A stretch of 64,000 nt of DNA, taken from assembly GCF_028826105.1 (NCBI RefSeq), contig NZ_JAQGPL010000001.1, positions 5,649,501-5,713,500 on the forward strand, written 5' to 3'. This document shows positions 8,556 through 18,600 of this stretch, piece by piece. The stretch comes from Paenibacillus humicola. GTDB lineage: Bacteria; Bacillota; Bacilli; Paenibacillales; Paenibacillaceae. Made by a program: the position numbers and the translations under genes. Each line of letters starts with the position of its first letter. Within the stretch, counting starts at the first letter, position 1. The notes under the pieces are model-generated. The model was not told the DNA's origin and did not search any database. It saw only the letters and a program-made list of their open reading frames with translations.

Positions 8556-9815
8556 GTGGGTAAAAACGAATATACAGGCGCTCGGGGCAGCCTCACACTT
8601 GCCTCGATGGCGGGAATATTGCTGATCGCCGCGTGCCTGCGCGCTCCGATTACGGCGGTCGGACCGCTCATCGGCGAAATTCGCGAGCATGCCGGGCTGT
8701 CCAACGTGCTGGCCGGACTGCTAATCTCACTGCCGCCGCTTGCCTTCGGGATCATGTCGATGGTGACGCCAAAGCTCGCGAAGCGCTTCGGGATCGAAAT
8801 GACGCTGCTGGCAAGCCTGCTCGTCCTGACAATCGGCATAGCCGCCCGGTCCCTGCCCTATACCGCCGCGCTATTCGCCGGAACGATGATGCTCGGCTTC
8901 GCGATCGCCGTCGACAACGTCCTGCTGCCCGCGCTGATCAAACGGGATTATCCGCTTCGCGTAGGAATGATGACGGGCTCCTACACCGTCACGATGAGCA
9001 CGTTCGCCGGGCTGGCCTCGGGCGTCAGCGTTCCGCTCGCCCTCCATTGGCAGCTGGGCTGGCGCCTATCGCTCCTTGTATGGGGACTTCTGAGCGCCGC
9101 CGCTTTTCTCGTATGGATTCCTCGGGTCCGGAGCATCCGTCTCCCGAAGGTCGCCATCGCCAGTGCGGCCAGCGCCAAGCCGCCCAAGAGGAGCAGTCTG
9201 CTGCGCTCCGGGCTGGCCTGGAAGGTTACGCTGTTCATGGGACTGCAGTCGCTGCTGTTTTACGTGACCATCGCTTGGCTGCCGGACATTTTGCAAGCCC
9301 GGGGGATGAGCGAGGCTTCCGCAGGATGGATGCTGTCGCTCATGCAGTTCGTCAGCCTGCCCGCCTCGTTTTTCCTGCCCATTCTGGCCAGCCGCCGGCG
9401 CAGCCAGCGCAGTTTGGTCATTGTGATTGAGATCGCATCGATCGTCGGCTTCGGCGGGCTGCTGACATCCGGACCGGTCGCGCTGTGGGTATGCCTGCTC
9501 GGGCTCAGCCAAGGCGCCAACATCAGCCTGGGGCTCACCTTTTTCGCTCTGCGCACACGCAACGCCGCTCAAGCCTCCGAGCTGTCGGGCATGGGGCAGT
9601 CGATCGGCTATCTGATTGCCGCCGCCGGACCGGTTCTGCTCGGGTATCTCCATGACGCGACCGGCTCATGGCCGCTCATCCTATGGCTGATGGTCGCCGC
9701 TTCGGCGCTTGTTCTCCTCGCCGGCGTCGGAGCAGGCAGGGACACCTTTATCCCGGAAGCCCAATCCGCAGACCGGCGGGAAGAGTCCGAGAGCGCCGAG
9801 GCGCTCACCCCTTAA
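8556..9815 (+). CDS. MFS transporter, CynX/NimT-like
   Basis: A 419-residue transporter with about 12 predicted helices. The N-terminus (AACLRAPITAVGPLIGEI) and overall pattern match the CynX/NimT branch of the major facilitator superfamily (cyanate or 2-nitroimidazole transporters by family name; real substrates are mostly unknown). GTG 8556 has AGAGGGA upstream. It is divergent from the XRE-cupin regulator, the standard arrangement for an inducible exporter. The C-terminal 30 residues are charged and cytoplasmic. Confidence 0.9.
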   Translation: MGKNEYTGARGSLTLASMAGILLIAACLRAPITAVGPLIGEIREHAGLSNVLAGLLISLPPLAFGIMSMVTPKLAKRFGIEMTLLASLLVLTIGIAARSLPYTAALFAGTMMLGFAIAVDNVLLPALIKRDYPLRVGMMTGSYTVTMSTFAGLASGVSVPLALHWQLGWRLSLLVWGLLSAAAFLVWIPRVRSIRLPKVAIASAASAKPPKRSSLLRSGLAWKVTLFMGLQSLLFYVTIAWLPDILQARGMSEASAGWMLSLMQFVSLPASFFLPILASRRRSQRSLVIVIEIASIVGFGGLLTSGPVALWVCLLGLSQGANISLGLTFFALRTRNAAQASELSGMGQSIGYLIAAAGPVLLGYLHDATGSWPLILWLMVAASALVLLAGVGAGRDTFIPEAQSADRREESESAEALTP

Positions 9816-9880
9816 CCCCCTCCGACGACATTTGGGAAAAAGCCGCGAACCGGCGCACTTTCCGTCTCGTCGAATGGTAC

Positions 9881-9942
9881 GATGCTGCCTTTTACTTGAG
9901 TAAGGGGCAGCCGCGCGGCTGTCCCTTTCATTTGGCAACCCG
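9881..9942 (-). repeat. attC-like palindrome 1 (minimal, GC-rich stem)
   Basis: Hairpin AAGGGGCAGCCGCGCGGCTG(T)CCCTTT at 9902-9928. On the minus strand it is followed by ACTCAAGTAAAAGGCAGCAT, which resembles the ACTCAAC...GGCAG right end of later copies. It lies downstream of the MFS gene and could simply be that gene's terminator. It is the least certain member at the left edge of the family. Confidence 0.45.
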
Positions 9943-10113
9943 TGAAGATACATATTTATGCAGTCCGTATTTTGTCTTAAAGCGTCGATTGTCTTTGGTT
10001 CGGTGCCTTGAATATGGTAGGATAGTCGACCTCGTCGTATTCTTTTCGTACTGGAAAAGCGAGTTGTTCTTGGGGAGATATTCCGGTACGGAAAGCAAAT
10101 TGTTGAACACTCA

Positions 10114-10947
10114 TCATAGTCTGCATGTCGAGACGTTTATACGGTTTCCATTTGGATCGAAAAAGTGAAATGCTGCCCACCATACTGGATCACCCACGAT
10201 GGGAGAGCATTCGATATTGAGCTCCTTTGACCGCTTATGAATATCCAGGAACGTTTCCTTTTCCAGATAAAAATAAGGTCTAGCTGCTGAATTGGTTCTT
10301 TGAGTTACTTCCTTCACTTTCTCTAACCAAACGCGATCTCCATAAAAAGAAGAATCTTGGTAGGGACTCTTCCCTTTTAGCAAAGCATATCCGCTAGGCA
10401 CTTCCCGTTCCGAAGGAATAAGACCTAAGAAATGAGTGTACCAGGCTGTGGAAGCTTCCAAATCAGTAACTCCAAACCTAACTGGAACATCTGCGTACGA
10501 AACAAGACGAGAATTTGGAAACAATCCTTCGAACTTTTTTAGATGAACGGCTGTTATCCTCGTATCATCAAAAGCATAGACATCCACGTGCCTTCTTCCA
10601 TCCGGCCCAATCTTCGGAACGGTATGTTTGATGCCGTGCTGCTTAAAGTAATCAAGCGTTAAATCCCAGTCTCCAACCGCAAAGCAGAAACGCGCATCAC
10701 CATCATGACGACCAACTAAACTGAGGTGTTCAAAGGTAGAGTCAACAGCCTTTAAAACAATCTGCCCACCGCCAGGCATTAAAAAGAAAGCTTTCTCACC
10801 GTGATAATCTTTGTGTCTTTCCCTACAAGTCCATCCCATATGTTCCGAATACCAATCCACGGCTGGATCAAAATACTGACTTTGGATCAGGATAATCCCG
10901 CCGTCCCATTTAAAATGTGCAAGCGCCAAATCCATTCCCCCTTCCAT
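10114..10947 (-). CDS. VOC (glyoxalase/bleomycin-resistance) superfamily protein, two modules
   Basis: A protein of about 277 residues with two vicinal-oxygen-chelate halves: DWYSEHMGWTCRER...KAFFLMPGGG and an internal second half RFGVTDLEASTAWYTHFLGLIP...FHFFDPNGNRINV. The closing DPNGN is the typical VOC signature. The start is uncertain: ATG 10983 overlaps the preceding FUSC fragment, while ATG 10947 follows AAGGATATTA and begins after that fragment's stop. Likely a metal-dependent small-molecule enzyme or binding protein; substrate unknown. Confidence 0.8.
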   Translation of the reverse strand: MEGGMDLALAHFKWDGGIILIQSQYFDPAVDWYSEHMGWTCRERHKDYHGEKAFFLMPGGGQIVLKAVDSTFEHLSLVGRHDGDARFCFAVGDWDLTLDYFKQHGIKHTVPKIGPDGRRHVDVYAFDDTRITAVHLKKFEGLFPNSRLVSYADVPVRFGVTDLEASTAWYTHFLGLIPSEREVPSGYALLKGKSPYQDSSFYGDRVWLEKVKEVTQRTNSAARPYFYLEKETFLDIHKRSKELNIECSPIVGDPVWWAAFHFFDPNGNRINVSTCRL

Positions 10948-10955
10948 TAATATCC

Positions 10956-11339
10956 TTAGTTTACTTGAGAGGCGTTTTTCCATATATAAAAACCAAGAAC
11001 ATAAGCAAGTACACAGCCAATCATTGTATCGAGTAATCGATATTCTAACAAATGTGCTGTCACTGGACTGCCGGTGCTGAACATCATTAACATTAACGGT
11101 GTCATAAGCATGGCATAGATCGCATAACTTCGGTTTTTAAAAATGGGGCGAAGCGCACCAAGTAATCCGATAACGACTACACTATTCCATTGCGGCAGAG
11201 ACCACAGCAATAAACAGCTTCCGAGTAGTACACCTACCGCTGTACCTATGCCTCTTTGAAAAATGCGTCTTTGTGAATAGGCTAAATCACGTTTGAGGAC
11301 AATAGCCAGGGTCTGTCTACTTGACGGGGTGCAGTTCAT
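10956..11339 (-). pseudogene. FUSC/aromatic-acid exporter family protein, C-terminal fragment
   Basis: 127 residues with four hydrophobic helices matching only the C-terminal FUSC_2 membrane domain (SQRRIFQRGIGTAVGVLLGS ... LLEYRLLDTMIGCVLAYVLG). Full members are several hundred residues with two such blocks, so the N-terminal part is missing. The first residues (MNCTPSSRQT) do not look native. Probably a remnant. Confidence 0.7.
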
Positions 11340-11372
11340 GCGGGATAGCCTTTCTAAAACTTCTTAGCACAA

Positions 11373-11735
11373 TCACATCACTTTATTGCTATCTTGGCCC
11401 ATTTCATCCGTCTTTTTCCGCAAATATGCGCCATGCTCTTGTGTCCACGTCCACATTGCGGCGAAAATCGGCTGCAAACCTAGCCCGCTCTCCGTAAGTT
11501 CATATTCGACATGTAGTGGTATGCCTGGGTAAAGCGTACGTGTGATGATTCCTTTTTCCTCTAACAGTCGCAAGCGATCTGTCAAAGTTTTCGGACTAAT
11601 GGGCTGCAACCTCCGGCGTAATTCCCCGAAACGTCTGGTTCCGTTAAATAATTCGAATAAAAGAAGTAATGTCCACTTTCCGTCCAAAATCTCTAGGATC
11701 GGTTCAACGGTACCAGGGCAGGTACGATCCATCAT
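11373..11735 (-). CDS. HxlR family transcriptional regulator
   Basis: A winged-helix regulator of about 120 residues. Family marks are visible: the N-terminal Cys (TCPGTVEPILEILDGKW), the helix-turn-helix FNGTRRFGELRRRLQPISPKTL, and the wing VEYELTESG. ATG 11735 was preferred because GGAG is 8 nt upstream; ATG 11756 is possible. It is divergent from the dihydrofolate-reductase-like gene at 11928, its most likely target. HxlR proteins often respond to reactive electrophiles or redox state. Confidence 0.9.
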   Translation of the reverse strand: MMDRTCPGTVEPILEILDGKWTLLLLFELFNGTRRFGELRRRLQPISPKTLTDRLRLLEEKGIITRTLYPGIPLHVEYELTESGLGLQPIFAAMWTWTQEHGAYLRKKTDEMGQDSNKVM

Positions 11736-11927
11736 CGCGATCACTCCATAGTTCATTATTTGAAACTATTGCACTAAAATGTAACTACTTTTCAAATGTA
11801 CCACAGATCGATTACGATGTGAATGGAAAGGCGAGACCCTGAAGGATGATTAATATCATACGAACATCCGAATCGGGGAATCGTGCTAACCTGAAGTAAC
11901 TGAATCGAAATTGAGGAGGAACGTTTA

Positions 11928-12461
11928 ATGAAAACCACTTTATGGGCAACCCTAACTGCTAACGGCAATTATGCACAATCCAGCCCCGATAACCCACCGA
12001 AAAAGGAAGCGTTGGACGACTTCGCAGCGCAAGCAAAGGCAGCAGGGAATTTCATTGTCGGACGTAAGACGTTTCAGGAAATGACAGACCCAAGCAGAGT
12101 ATCCCAAGAGGAACAGGTAAACGCGGAAGGTCCTTTCAAGGGGATCGACATCGTTGTTTTGTCTAAGAACATTGAAAACATCCCCGGCGTAACGGTGGTA
12201 AAGTCGCCACAAGAAGCCTTAAGCTGCCTCCAGCAGAAAGGACACCAAACCGCTCTCATTAGCGGCGGTGCGAATATTCACAATTCGTTTCTAGCACAAG
12301 GACTTGTAAACGAAGTGATTTTCAATGTGGCTCCTGTATTAGAAGGTAAAGGGTTAAATCTGCTAATCGACAAAGACAATTACCGATTCAAGGCTGTACG
12401 ATTGCTAGGCTGCAAACCTCTCGGCAGCGATGTCGTTCAGCTGCGGTATGCGATTGACTGA
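11928..12461 (+). CDS. dihydrofolate reductase family (RibD C-terminal-like) protein
   Basis: A 177-residue protein of the DHFR/RibD-C superfamily: MKTTLWATLTANGNYAQ start, NADPH-binding segments NFIVGRKTFQEM and QTALISGGANIHNSFL, and the ending VNEVIFNVAPVLEGKG. Excellent Shine-Dalgarno GAGGAGGAACGTTTA. The family includes many uncharacterised NADPH-dependent reductases, so true folate reduction should not be assumed. Probably controlled by the adjacent HxlR regulator; a terminator follows. Confidence 0.88.
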   Translation: MKTTLWATLTANGNYAQSSPDNPPKKEALDDFAAQAKAAGNFIVGRKTFQEMTDPSRVSQEEQVNAEGPFKGIDIVVLSKNIENIPGVTVVKSPQEALSCLQQKGHQTALISGGANIHNSFLAQGLVNEVIFNVAPVLEGKGLNLLIDKDNYRFKAVRLLGCKPLGSDVVQLRYAID

Positions 12462-12522
12462 TAGATGCGAAATTCCTTCAGTAACTGGTTACAGCGAGGA
12501 TAAGCCAAATGATACGGAAACA

Positions 12523-12546
12523 AGGCCCCTTTAGTTGAGGGGTCTT
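12523..12546 (+). terminator. probable terminator after the DHFR-like gene
   Basis: GCCCCT-ttagttg-AGGGGT stem followed by CTT, 60 nt past the stop at 12461. Confidence 0.6.
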
Positions 12547-12584
12547 CAGATCGTTACTTGTGATACGGTTCTCCGCGGAGGATC

Positions 12585-12663
12585 GGTTAGCTTAATGGGG
12601 CCGTCTGAATTTATCTACGGCGTTCTCATGTTGTTATTTTCTGCGCTATCGTCTTTCGTTAGT
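12585..12663 (-). repeat. attC-like element 2
   Basis: Minus strand: left box GAACTAACGAAAGACGATAG, the same layout as element 12 (TTAACGAAGACGATAG); right end CATTAAGCTAACCG, shared with element 13 (CATTAAGCTAATAC). The central stem is weak here. The stop codon of the WYL fragment (TAA, 12659-12661) is part of the CTAACG box. Confidence 0.6.
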
Positions 12664-12874
12664 TCGGCAACTGCTGTGCATAGTTAGTTAGCTGTTGAGC
12701 ATACTGCATGATCACTTCACACAATTCCTGAGGCCGCTTGATGATGAAAGGCATGCCAAGGCCAGCGAGCTTGTGCGCCATCCAAGGCAAATCGGAGACC
12801 TCACACTGAAAGAGAATGCCTTCACCCTTCTCCTCAAAAAACACCTCGTCATCTGAAAATAGAAATAAGAACAC
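12659..12874 (-). pseudogene. WYL-domain regulator, C-terminal fragment
   Basis: 71 codons. The stretch VSDLPWMAHKLAGLGMPF followed by RPQELCEVIMQYAQQL matches the very C-terminus of YafY-type WYL regulators; the DNA-binding and most of the WYL domain are absent. It ends in the TAACG box of attC-like element 2. Upstream it is cut off, beside other fragments. Confidence 0.65.
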
Positions 12875-12879
12875 CCACC

Positions 12880-12990
12880 CTACATGCCCACCAAACTCCC
12901 CGTTAATCCCAACAATATTGCTCCTAAAATAAAGGCAGCAATATGTATTAAAATTTTGTGCCGCAATTTAGTTGTCTTTAAAGAAGGCTG
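12880..12990 (-). pseudogene. C-terminal scrap of a membrane protein
   Basis: An open minus-strand stretch without a start codon ends in a hydrophobic helix (KILIHIAAFILGAILLGLTG) and a stop at 12880. It is directly next to the IS66 remnant. Family not recognised. Confidence 0.35.
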
Positions 12991-13567
12991 TGATAATGCC
13001 CGAGTTGAGCGTTCGGCATGTCGATGGTTATGCGGGTTATCATAAGGTTCCTAGTGTGATTCTTGTGGGGTACTGGGCACATGCGCGGCGTAAATACGAT
13101 AAGCGTTGAAAGCAGCCCCGTCAGCGACGAGAGGTAACAAGGATTCGGTAGCTAGTCAAGGACTGGCTTATTGCAATGCTCTCTTCGCCATTGAGCGCGA
13201 GCTGAAGGATGCTTCGCCAGAAGAACGATATGCCGAGCGAAAGAAGCGGAGCCTTCCGATCCTGGAGGCTTGTTCGGTATGGCTCAAGCAACAGCACTCT
13301 CAAACACTGCCAAAGAGTCTGGTTGGAAAAGCGATTGCTTACAGCCTGAATCAGTGGGGGAAATTGACTGCCTTCCTGAACGATGGTCTGCTCGAGATCG
13401 ATAATAATCGCAGTGAGCGATCGATCAAGCCATTCGTAATTATTCAATATTTAAAGTACCTGTTCGAGCAGCTTCCGCAGCTTCCGGATTCACAAAATCC
13501 AGAGGCGCTCGAGCCTTATTTGCCATGGTCATCTATGCTTCCGATTACTTGTCGCGTTATGGGATAG
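12990..13567 (+). pseudogene. IS66 family transposase (TnpC) remnant
   Basis: Reading-frame pieces match the IS66 transposase: VRHVDGYAGYHKV and GYWAHARRKYDKR, a stop/frameshift, then ECSVWLKQQHSQTLPKS-like sequence, the DDE-region end LLEIDNNRSERSIKPFVI, and the C-terminus YLKYLFEQLPQLPD...LPW. The segment normally found between KPFVI and YLKYLF is deleted. No TnpA/TnpB or terminal repeats were found, so the element is dead. Confidence 0.85.
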
Positions 13568-14228
13568 GTATCACAAAACTTTTGGTCTTAAATGGAGATG
13601 GAGCTAGTTGTACGTGATGGGACGCTTACAGAGATGCTAAAAAAGGAAAAGCAAAAACTCGAAAATAACCGAAACGTTTTGACCGGTCTGGCTGGAATAT
13701 TAGATCCGCTGCCGCGGCAACGAGGATCGGTTTACCATTCTGAGGGACGAGGCAAAAGCTGAGAAAGGCGCAAGATTCGGATGGTATATTGCGCAACTTT
13801 CGTCCTTATCTGTTCCTCGATAAGACCCACCCGTCCTTTCATATCTAGCCTTAAGGATTAAGCTCTCTCGGGTAAAGTTAGACGCTGGTACTACCCCTTA
13901 TTGTAATATCCGACAGAAAGCTCTTGTTGCATTTGCTCTTTTAATTCTTTTAATACGCCGGTGAGTTTTTCCGCTCTGCTCTTCCAAGGGCTTCACGCGT
14001 TCCGTGGTCTTCGCCCATATTCCCGAGGCTCGACTCTCTCTTGTCCTTTTCGAGTCTCTTTTGACGACGCGGCAGGATTCACTTGATGTTAGGCCTGCTG
14101 TTTTGCTCGCACTCCTCTCGGAGTTACTTTGTCACAGGGCTTCAACCTTAGGATCTCTCCACCAGTTGCCTGTCAGCTATGAGGCGACTTGGATCTTACC
14201 TCGATTGATATTCAACCAACAGGTATTT
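13568..14228. other. degenerate region without a convincing gene
   Basis: 661 bp between the IS66 remnant and the CBO0543 gene. It contains a 56-codon plus-strand ORF (13592-13762, with a helical charged segment EMLKKEKQKLENNR) and a minus-strand C-terminal scrap (about 13896-13990, AEKLTGVLKELKEQMQQEL). Neither has a clear ribosome binding site. The rest looks like decayed transposon material. Confidence 0.4.
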
Positions 14229-14741
14229 TTATCTCATAAGGCTGACAGGAACTTTAAAGAGCACTAAAAGTCCTGCAATGATCAGTACGCTTAGCCCGTA
14301 GGCTAGCAGCGGTTTTTTATAATGGAGCCGTATGAACGGCAACTGAACAAGGTAAAAGACCACAGACCAGCCGAAACTCCAACCGTTATGGTAACTCATT
14401 AATCCCATTTTGTAGTTAACGAATTCGACGGCAGAAAAAAGAGCCACCCAGATGATCATCCAGGCAACCTGTTTTATCCATCCAGTCGGAAACCGTCCTA
14501 AATAGATAAACATAATGGCTGGATAAGAGAGAAACGTTACAAGCAGATTGTTATACGTATGATTTGGAATGATATCCGTAGGGGCATAGGTCCACAACGG
14601 ATAATTGTAGGTAAGAACGTTATATAACAGGTCCAGCAGAATGACGAAGAGAAAGGTGGACTGATATTTCTTCCAGTTCCGCCAATCTCCCCAAAGCCAT
14701 GCAGCAAGAATCCATAACAACATGCGTACGATAATGTACAT
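14229..14741 (-). CDS. CBO0543 family membrane protein
   Basis: A 170-residue protein with five or six hydrophobic helices (WGDWRNWKKYQSTFLFVILLD..., YPAIMFIYLGRFP, WNIIWVALFSAVEF-like). The pattern matches the CBO0543 family, found almost only in spore-forming Firmicutes and often near germination genes. It follows the gerC-type gene by 70 nt on the same strand and may be the last gene of the germination operon. Confidence 0.75.
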   Translation of the reverse strand: MYIIVRMLLWILAAWLWGDWRNWKKYQSTFLFVILLDLLYNVLTYNYPLWTYAPTDIIPNHTYNNLLVTFLSYPAIMFIYLGRFPTGWIKQVAWMIIWVALFSAVEFVNYKMGLMSYHNGWSFGWSVVFYLVQLPFIRLHYKKPLLAYGLSVLIIAGLLVLFKVPVSLMR

Positions 14742-14811
14742 TTACACCATCTCCCTAGCCGCAGGACGAAGCCGAACAGGCCGTCTCCCGTCACATTCAT
14801 AAACCGTCCGT

Positions 14812-15894
14812 TTATTTCTTGATTCCCATTTCCGAGATATTCACCTTGACATTCAAGTCCACTTTTAGTGTAGGATAATCTTTTTTCCATGCCTCTTCGT
14901 TCCATTGTCGTGTTTTACTCCTGACGAAATCCCCTAATCCGAGCGGGTCTATCTCTTCCTTTTTACATAACCCGATTAGATTCAGTCCGGTCGTTTGAAT
15001 ATCATGTTCCAAAGAATCCTTAATTAGGTGGAGCTTCTGGTTCGGAAAGCGAACCTTCCGTGCATCTCTAACTTTGCTGTTTACGACAAGGTTGATGATC
15101 ACCTTCATATTTTTTGCATCATGATCATGACTGATTCGGTAACTCGCTTTTGATCCGACATTGTCCAAGGAAACATAAGACCCATCGTCAAGTTTTACCT
15201 CAAAGACACCGTGCTTCGTATTACTGACAAGCAGTTTCATGATCCGCGTTTGTTTCTCGTTGATGGATACGGCATATTTATCATCCTTAAATAAGGCTAA
15301 ACCGGCAATCACGACTTTATCGTTCTGCAATTTAAGGAGCGGTAAATAAGGGTCCATTCCTTTACCTGCAAGCGAGTAATCAAATTCGTGAAGATTTCGG
15401 CTGGGAAGGATCCCCTCGCGTGTATTGGTTTGAAATAAATTATACAAGAACATCCCTTTCTCTTCCTTTGAACTAAAATTTGCTTCCAACAGCTGCTTTG
15501 CCCTTCCGTCGACAACGGCCAAGTACATTTTTCGCGAATATTGGGCATTTCGTAAAATGACATCGATTTCTTGTGCCAAACCATTTGCCGCCTTATCTTT
15601 TCCAAACAAGACCACGGATAGCTTTCCCGGATTCATGGGCCGCTCCAGCTGCATATTCATTAAATCGGCGATACCGGAGCTTGTATGCCCCGCTTCCGAG
15701 ATCAATTCGTCTGAAACCGAACTTGGCTTTCCGGACTGAAACTTGGGCACCGCCAGCGTAACTTCAAGCTGATGATTCGGTGTTTCATCCAGGGCAGAGA
15801 CAAGAAAGAGGGTGACTCTGTCCAAAATTTGCTGCTTCACACACGCGGTCAGCAATAAGCAGATAACCAACAGGACGAATAAAACCCGGTTCAT
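14812..15894 (-). CDS. Ger(x)C family spore germination lipoprotein (C subunit)
   Basis: A 360-residue protein with an N-terminal lipoprotein signal (LLVICLLLTAC; acylated Cys at the end), as expected for GerAC/GerKC-type subunits of germinant receptors on the spore inner membrane. The conserved C-terminal region includes ICKKEEIDPLGLGDFVRS-like sequence and RQWNEEAWKKDYP. Its ATG overlaps the stop of the B-subunit gene by 4 nt (ATGA), indicating translational coupling. Confidence 0.92.
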   Translation of the reverse strand: MNRVLFVLLVICLLLTACVKQQILDRVTLFLVSALDETPNHQLEVTLAVPKFQSGKPSSVSDELISEAGHTSSGIADLMNMQLERPMNPGKLSVVLFGKDKAANGLAQEIDVILRNAQYSRKMYLAVVDGRAKQLLEANFSSKEEKGMFLYNLFQTNTREGILPSRNLHEFDYSLAGKGMDPYLPLLKLQNDKVVIAGLALFKDDKYAVSINEKQTRIMKLLVSNTKHGVFEVKLDDGSYVSLDNVGSKASYRISHDHDAKNMKVIINLVVNSKVRDARKVRFPNQKLHLIKDSLEHDIQTTGLNLIGLCKKEEIDPLGLGDFVRSKTRQWNEEAWKKDYPTLKVDLNVKVNISEMGIKK

Positions 15895-16988
15895 GTCGTT
15901 CTTCTCACTTTCTTTCGGATGGAATTAAATACGTACAGAAATGGGATATACACAAAAATCACGCATACTCCGATCGTGGATAACCAGGATTGAATAAATT
16001 CAATTTCGTTTCGATCCGGAATTAAACATACGGCAATGAAAAGCAGAACCAAAAAAATCGGCAGAGCTGTCCGTTGTTTTACAGGGAACGTCAGCTTAAT
16101 CACGCGGCTTGAAGCCCAAAGACATAAGCATAAGATCGGAAATAACCTAAATGTCGTTGCCGATGCGCCGATAAATTCAAAACGTTCAATGAAAGGAAAT
16201 TGAACGAATTTATATTTAGATAATGCCGGCCAAATTTCGGTTGATAATTGCTCGGACTTGAACAATAACAAGGTAAAGAGAATCTCGACTATATAAAGGA
16301 TCGTCATGCCGACAATTGCCCAGTGCGCCCATTTTTGCGACTTTTTTGGCGATTTGATGAACGAGTAACAAAAAAGCAGGATCTCCACGCCCATATAAGA
16401 AAAAGTCAATTCCTTTGCCGCTTTGATGATTTCGCTTGGCGAGTGATCCATGACGGGCAATAAGTTGTTGAAATGAAGAAAGGGTGCCGTAAAAACCATG
16501 GATATAAAAAGAATATGGTTAATAAAGCTACACAAACAGATGCCGACGATAACTCGAAATCCCCCCGCAACCATGTAATACGCAAGCAAGAGCAGAGCCA
16601 AAGCCAGCGGCCAAGTCTTCTGTTCAGGAAATATCCATACTTGTATAACTTCAATAAAAACCCGTAATTGATAAATTGAAATCATCAGGAAATAGAGGAT
16701 AAAGAGAAGGTTAAGCCCTCCGCCGGCCCATTTCCCAAAAAATTGTTGATGGATTTGGATAAGGTCCGTCTCATTATGGTTAAGAATTCGATACATCATA
16801 AACAGGACGATATGGATACCGATTGCGCACAGGATGACGGAAACCCAGGCATCCTGGCCGGCCAACCGAATAGGTTTGACCGACATGGACACGAATCCTA
16901 ACCCGAACTGCATCGATTGAATGACAACGAAAATCAGATAGGGCGAAACGGTAAACCTGTTGCTGTCTGACGCATTCATCGGCAGCAC
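15891..16988 (-). CDS. GerAB/ArcD/ProY family spore germination permease (B subunit)
   Basis: 365 residues, about ten transmembrane helices, APC-superfamily-like: RFTVSPYLIFVVIQSMQFGLGF at the N-terminus and YKFVQFPFIERFEFIGA in the middle are typical of GerAB proteins. It is the germinant-binding membrane subunit of a nutrient receptor. It sits between gerA (13 nt upstream) and gerC (4-nt overlap), the canonical A-B-C order. Confidence 0.93.
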   Translation of the reverse strand: MLPMNASDSNRFTVSPYLIFVVIQSMQFGLGFVSMSVKPIRLAGQDAWVSVILCAIGIHIVLFMMYRILNHNETDLIQIHQQFFGKWAGGGLNLLFILYFLMISIYQLRVFIEVIQVWIFPEQKTWPLALALLLLAYYMVAGGFRVIVGICLCSFINHILFISMVFTAPFLHFNNLLPVMDHSPSEIIKAAKELTFSYMGVEILLFCYSFIKSPKKSQKWAHWAIVGMTILYIVEILFTLLLFKSEQLSTEIWPALSKYKFVQFPFIERFEFIGASATTFRLFPILCLCLWASSRVIKLTFPVKQRTALPIFLVLLFIAVCLIPDRNEIEFIQSWLSTIGVCVIFVYIPFLYVFNSIRKKVRRTT

Positions 16989-17001
16989 TCCCGGAGCGGA
17001 A

Positions 17002-18451
17002 TCATTCGTCGATGTCCTTTTTTAAATTTGCATTTTTCTTATCGAATCTTACGGGCTTCTTGGACCTTAGAAAACCTGGCCGATGATGGAATTTTGAAAT
17101 CGGAGGGCGTATTGCCGTATCAACCAGGCTGGAAGGGCGAAATGGATAAAAAGGAACCAGATAAGGCATGCCGAGCGAGGTTAACCGCAACAGATGGGTA
17201 ATAACGGCAAGGGCGCAAATAAACACCCCCAATAACCCCCATACTTGGGCGGCGATAATAAACGGAAACCGAAGAATTCGTATCGTGTTGCTCCTGAAAA
17301 ACGGGCGTTGTAAAGGAAGCCATTGCCAACAACGCCACAATAATTAATAAAAAATTGCTGGTCAGGGCGGCCTCAACCGCCGCGGTACCGAGTACGATAC
17401 CTCCGACAATACCGATGGTTTGTCCGATTTTGGAAGGCAATCTGGCGCCCGCTTCCCGCAATAGTTCAATGACAAGCTCCATAATGAGTACCTCCACGAC
17501 AGGGGGAAAAGGCACATTGATTCTGTAAGAAATAATCGTGGGCAAAAAAATATTTGAAATACCGTGACCGTGATAGGTTAGAACAGCAACGTATACGGCC
17601 GATGCCAGGACGGAAAACGCAATCGAAATAATGCGGATCAAACGAATGAAAGAGCCGACGACCCATGGCAAATAATAATCTTCGTAGGAGGTGAAAAACA
17701 TCCAAAACGAAACTGGCCCCAGAACTGCAGTTGGGGACCCGTCGGCCAAAATGCAAACCTGTCCCACTGTCAAGCTCCACGCAACGCGATCCGTTCTTTC
17801 GGATCCAAGCAGCTGAGGAAAGATGGAGTTTGAATTATCCTCGATGATCTGTTGAAGAATGGCAATGTCAGCCACTGTGTCAAACTGTATACCCTCCAGT
17901 CGCTGGATACAGGTATGGACATATTGTTCGTTCGTAATTCCGTCGAGGTAACAAACGGCTACTCTCATTTTGGAAATACTGCCTACCGTGATCTCTTTGA
18001 TTCGCAACTGGGGAAGGGGAATACGTTTGCGGATCAGGTTAAGATTCGTATCCAGCGATTCAACAAAGGCCTCCTTGGGGCCTTCCACGTTAAACTCGAC
18101 TTCCGGTATGGTTACTTCGCGGCCCTTGGATAAGACGGCATTGATCAATATACAGGCAGGATTGTGACGACCATGTTGAATCGCTACATATCCCCGCAAT
18201 AATTTATCTTGAATGTCATTCCAATCGGAGGATATTTCTTTTTCCGCAATCGGGATGGAATGGAACAAATCATGCCAGGATATATCCGAATTGTTGCTGA
18301 AGGAATTAAGGATATGCTCTTGCAAGATTCTTGAATCCGTAAGGGATTTAAAATATCCAATACAATAGGGCTCATTTTTGGTTTTATGATGGAAATAAAC
18401 AAAATCTGAGGATTCCATAAGCGCTTCCCATTTTGGAGGTGCTGAATTCAT
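17002..18451 (-). pseudogene. GerA family spore germination protein (A subunit), frameshifted
   Basis: The first frame (18451 to about 17300) encodes the large N-terminal soluble domain and most of the membrane domain (SISKMRVAVCYLDGI, LLEREAGARLPSKIGQTIG-like). At a run of five A on the plus strand (17297-17301) the frame shifts: TTPVFQEQ in one frame should continue as FRSNTIRILRFPFI, which is found in the +1 frame and runs to 17002 with a normal GerA C-terminus. One base too many in the homopolymer explains this. If real, the receptor is non-functional; B and C subunits are intact, so a sequencing error is plausible. Confidence 0.85.
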
Positions 18452-18600
18452 GAACGAATCACCATTTCTTTCCCGGGCTGTAATTTGGAATTATTATCCC
18501 GCATGCCGCAGACAATTATGCGCCCGGAAGAAAGGCCAATAGATGCCGCCAACTTCGCCATAGCAGATCTTCCGGCAACCTGGCCGAAATCGGGTAGGAG

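Noticed and set aside
14004..14267. Plus-strand ORF of 87 codons before the CBO0543 gene
   Set aside because: Antisense overlap with the CBO0543 gene end, odd composition and no binding site; the region looks like decayed transposon DNA.
18452..18600. Sigma-G type promoter upstream of gerA
   Set aside because: AT-rich stretches resemble it only loosely; spacing and -35 match too weakly to report.
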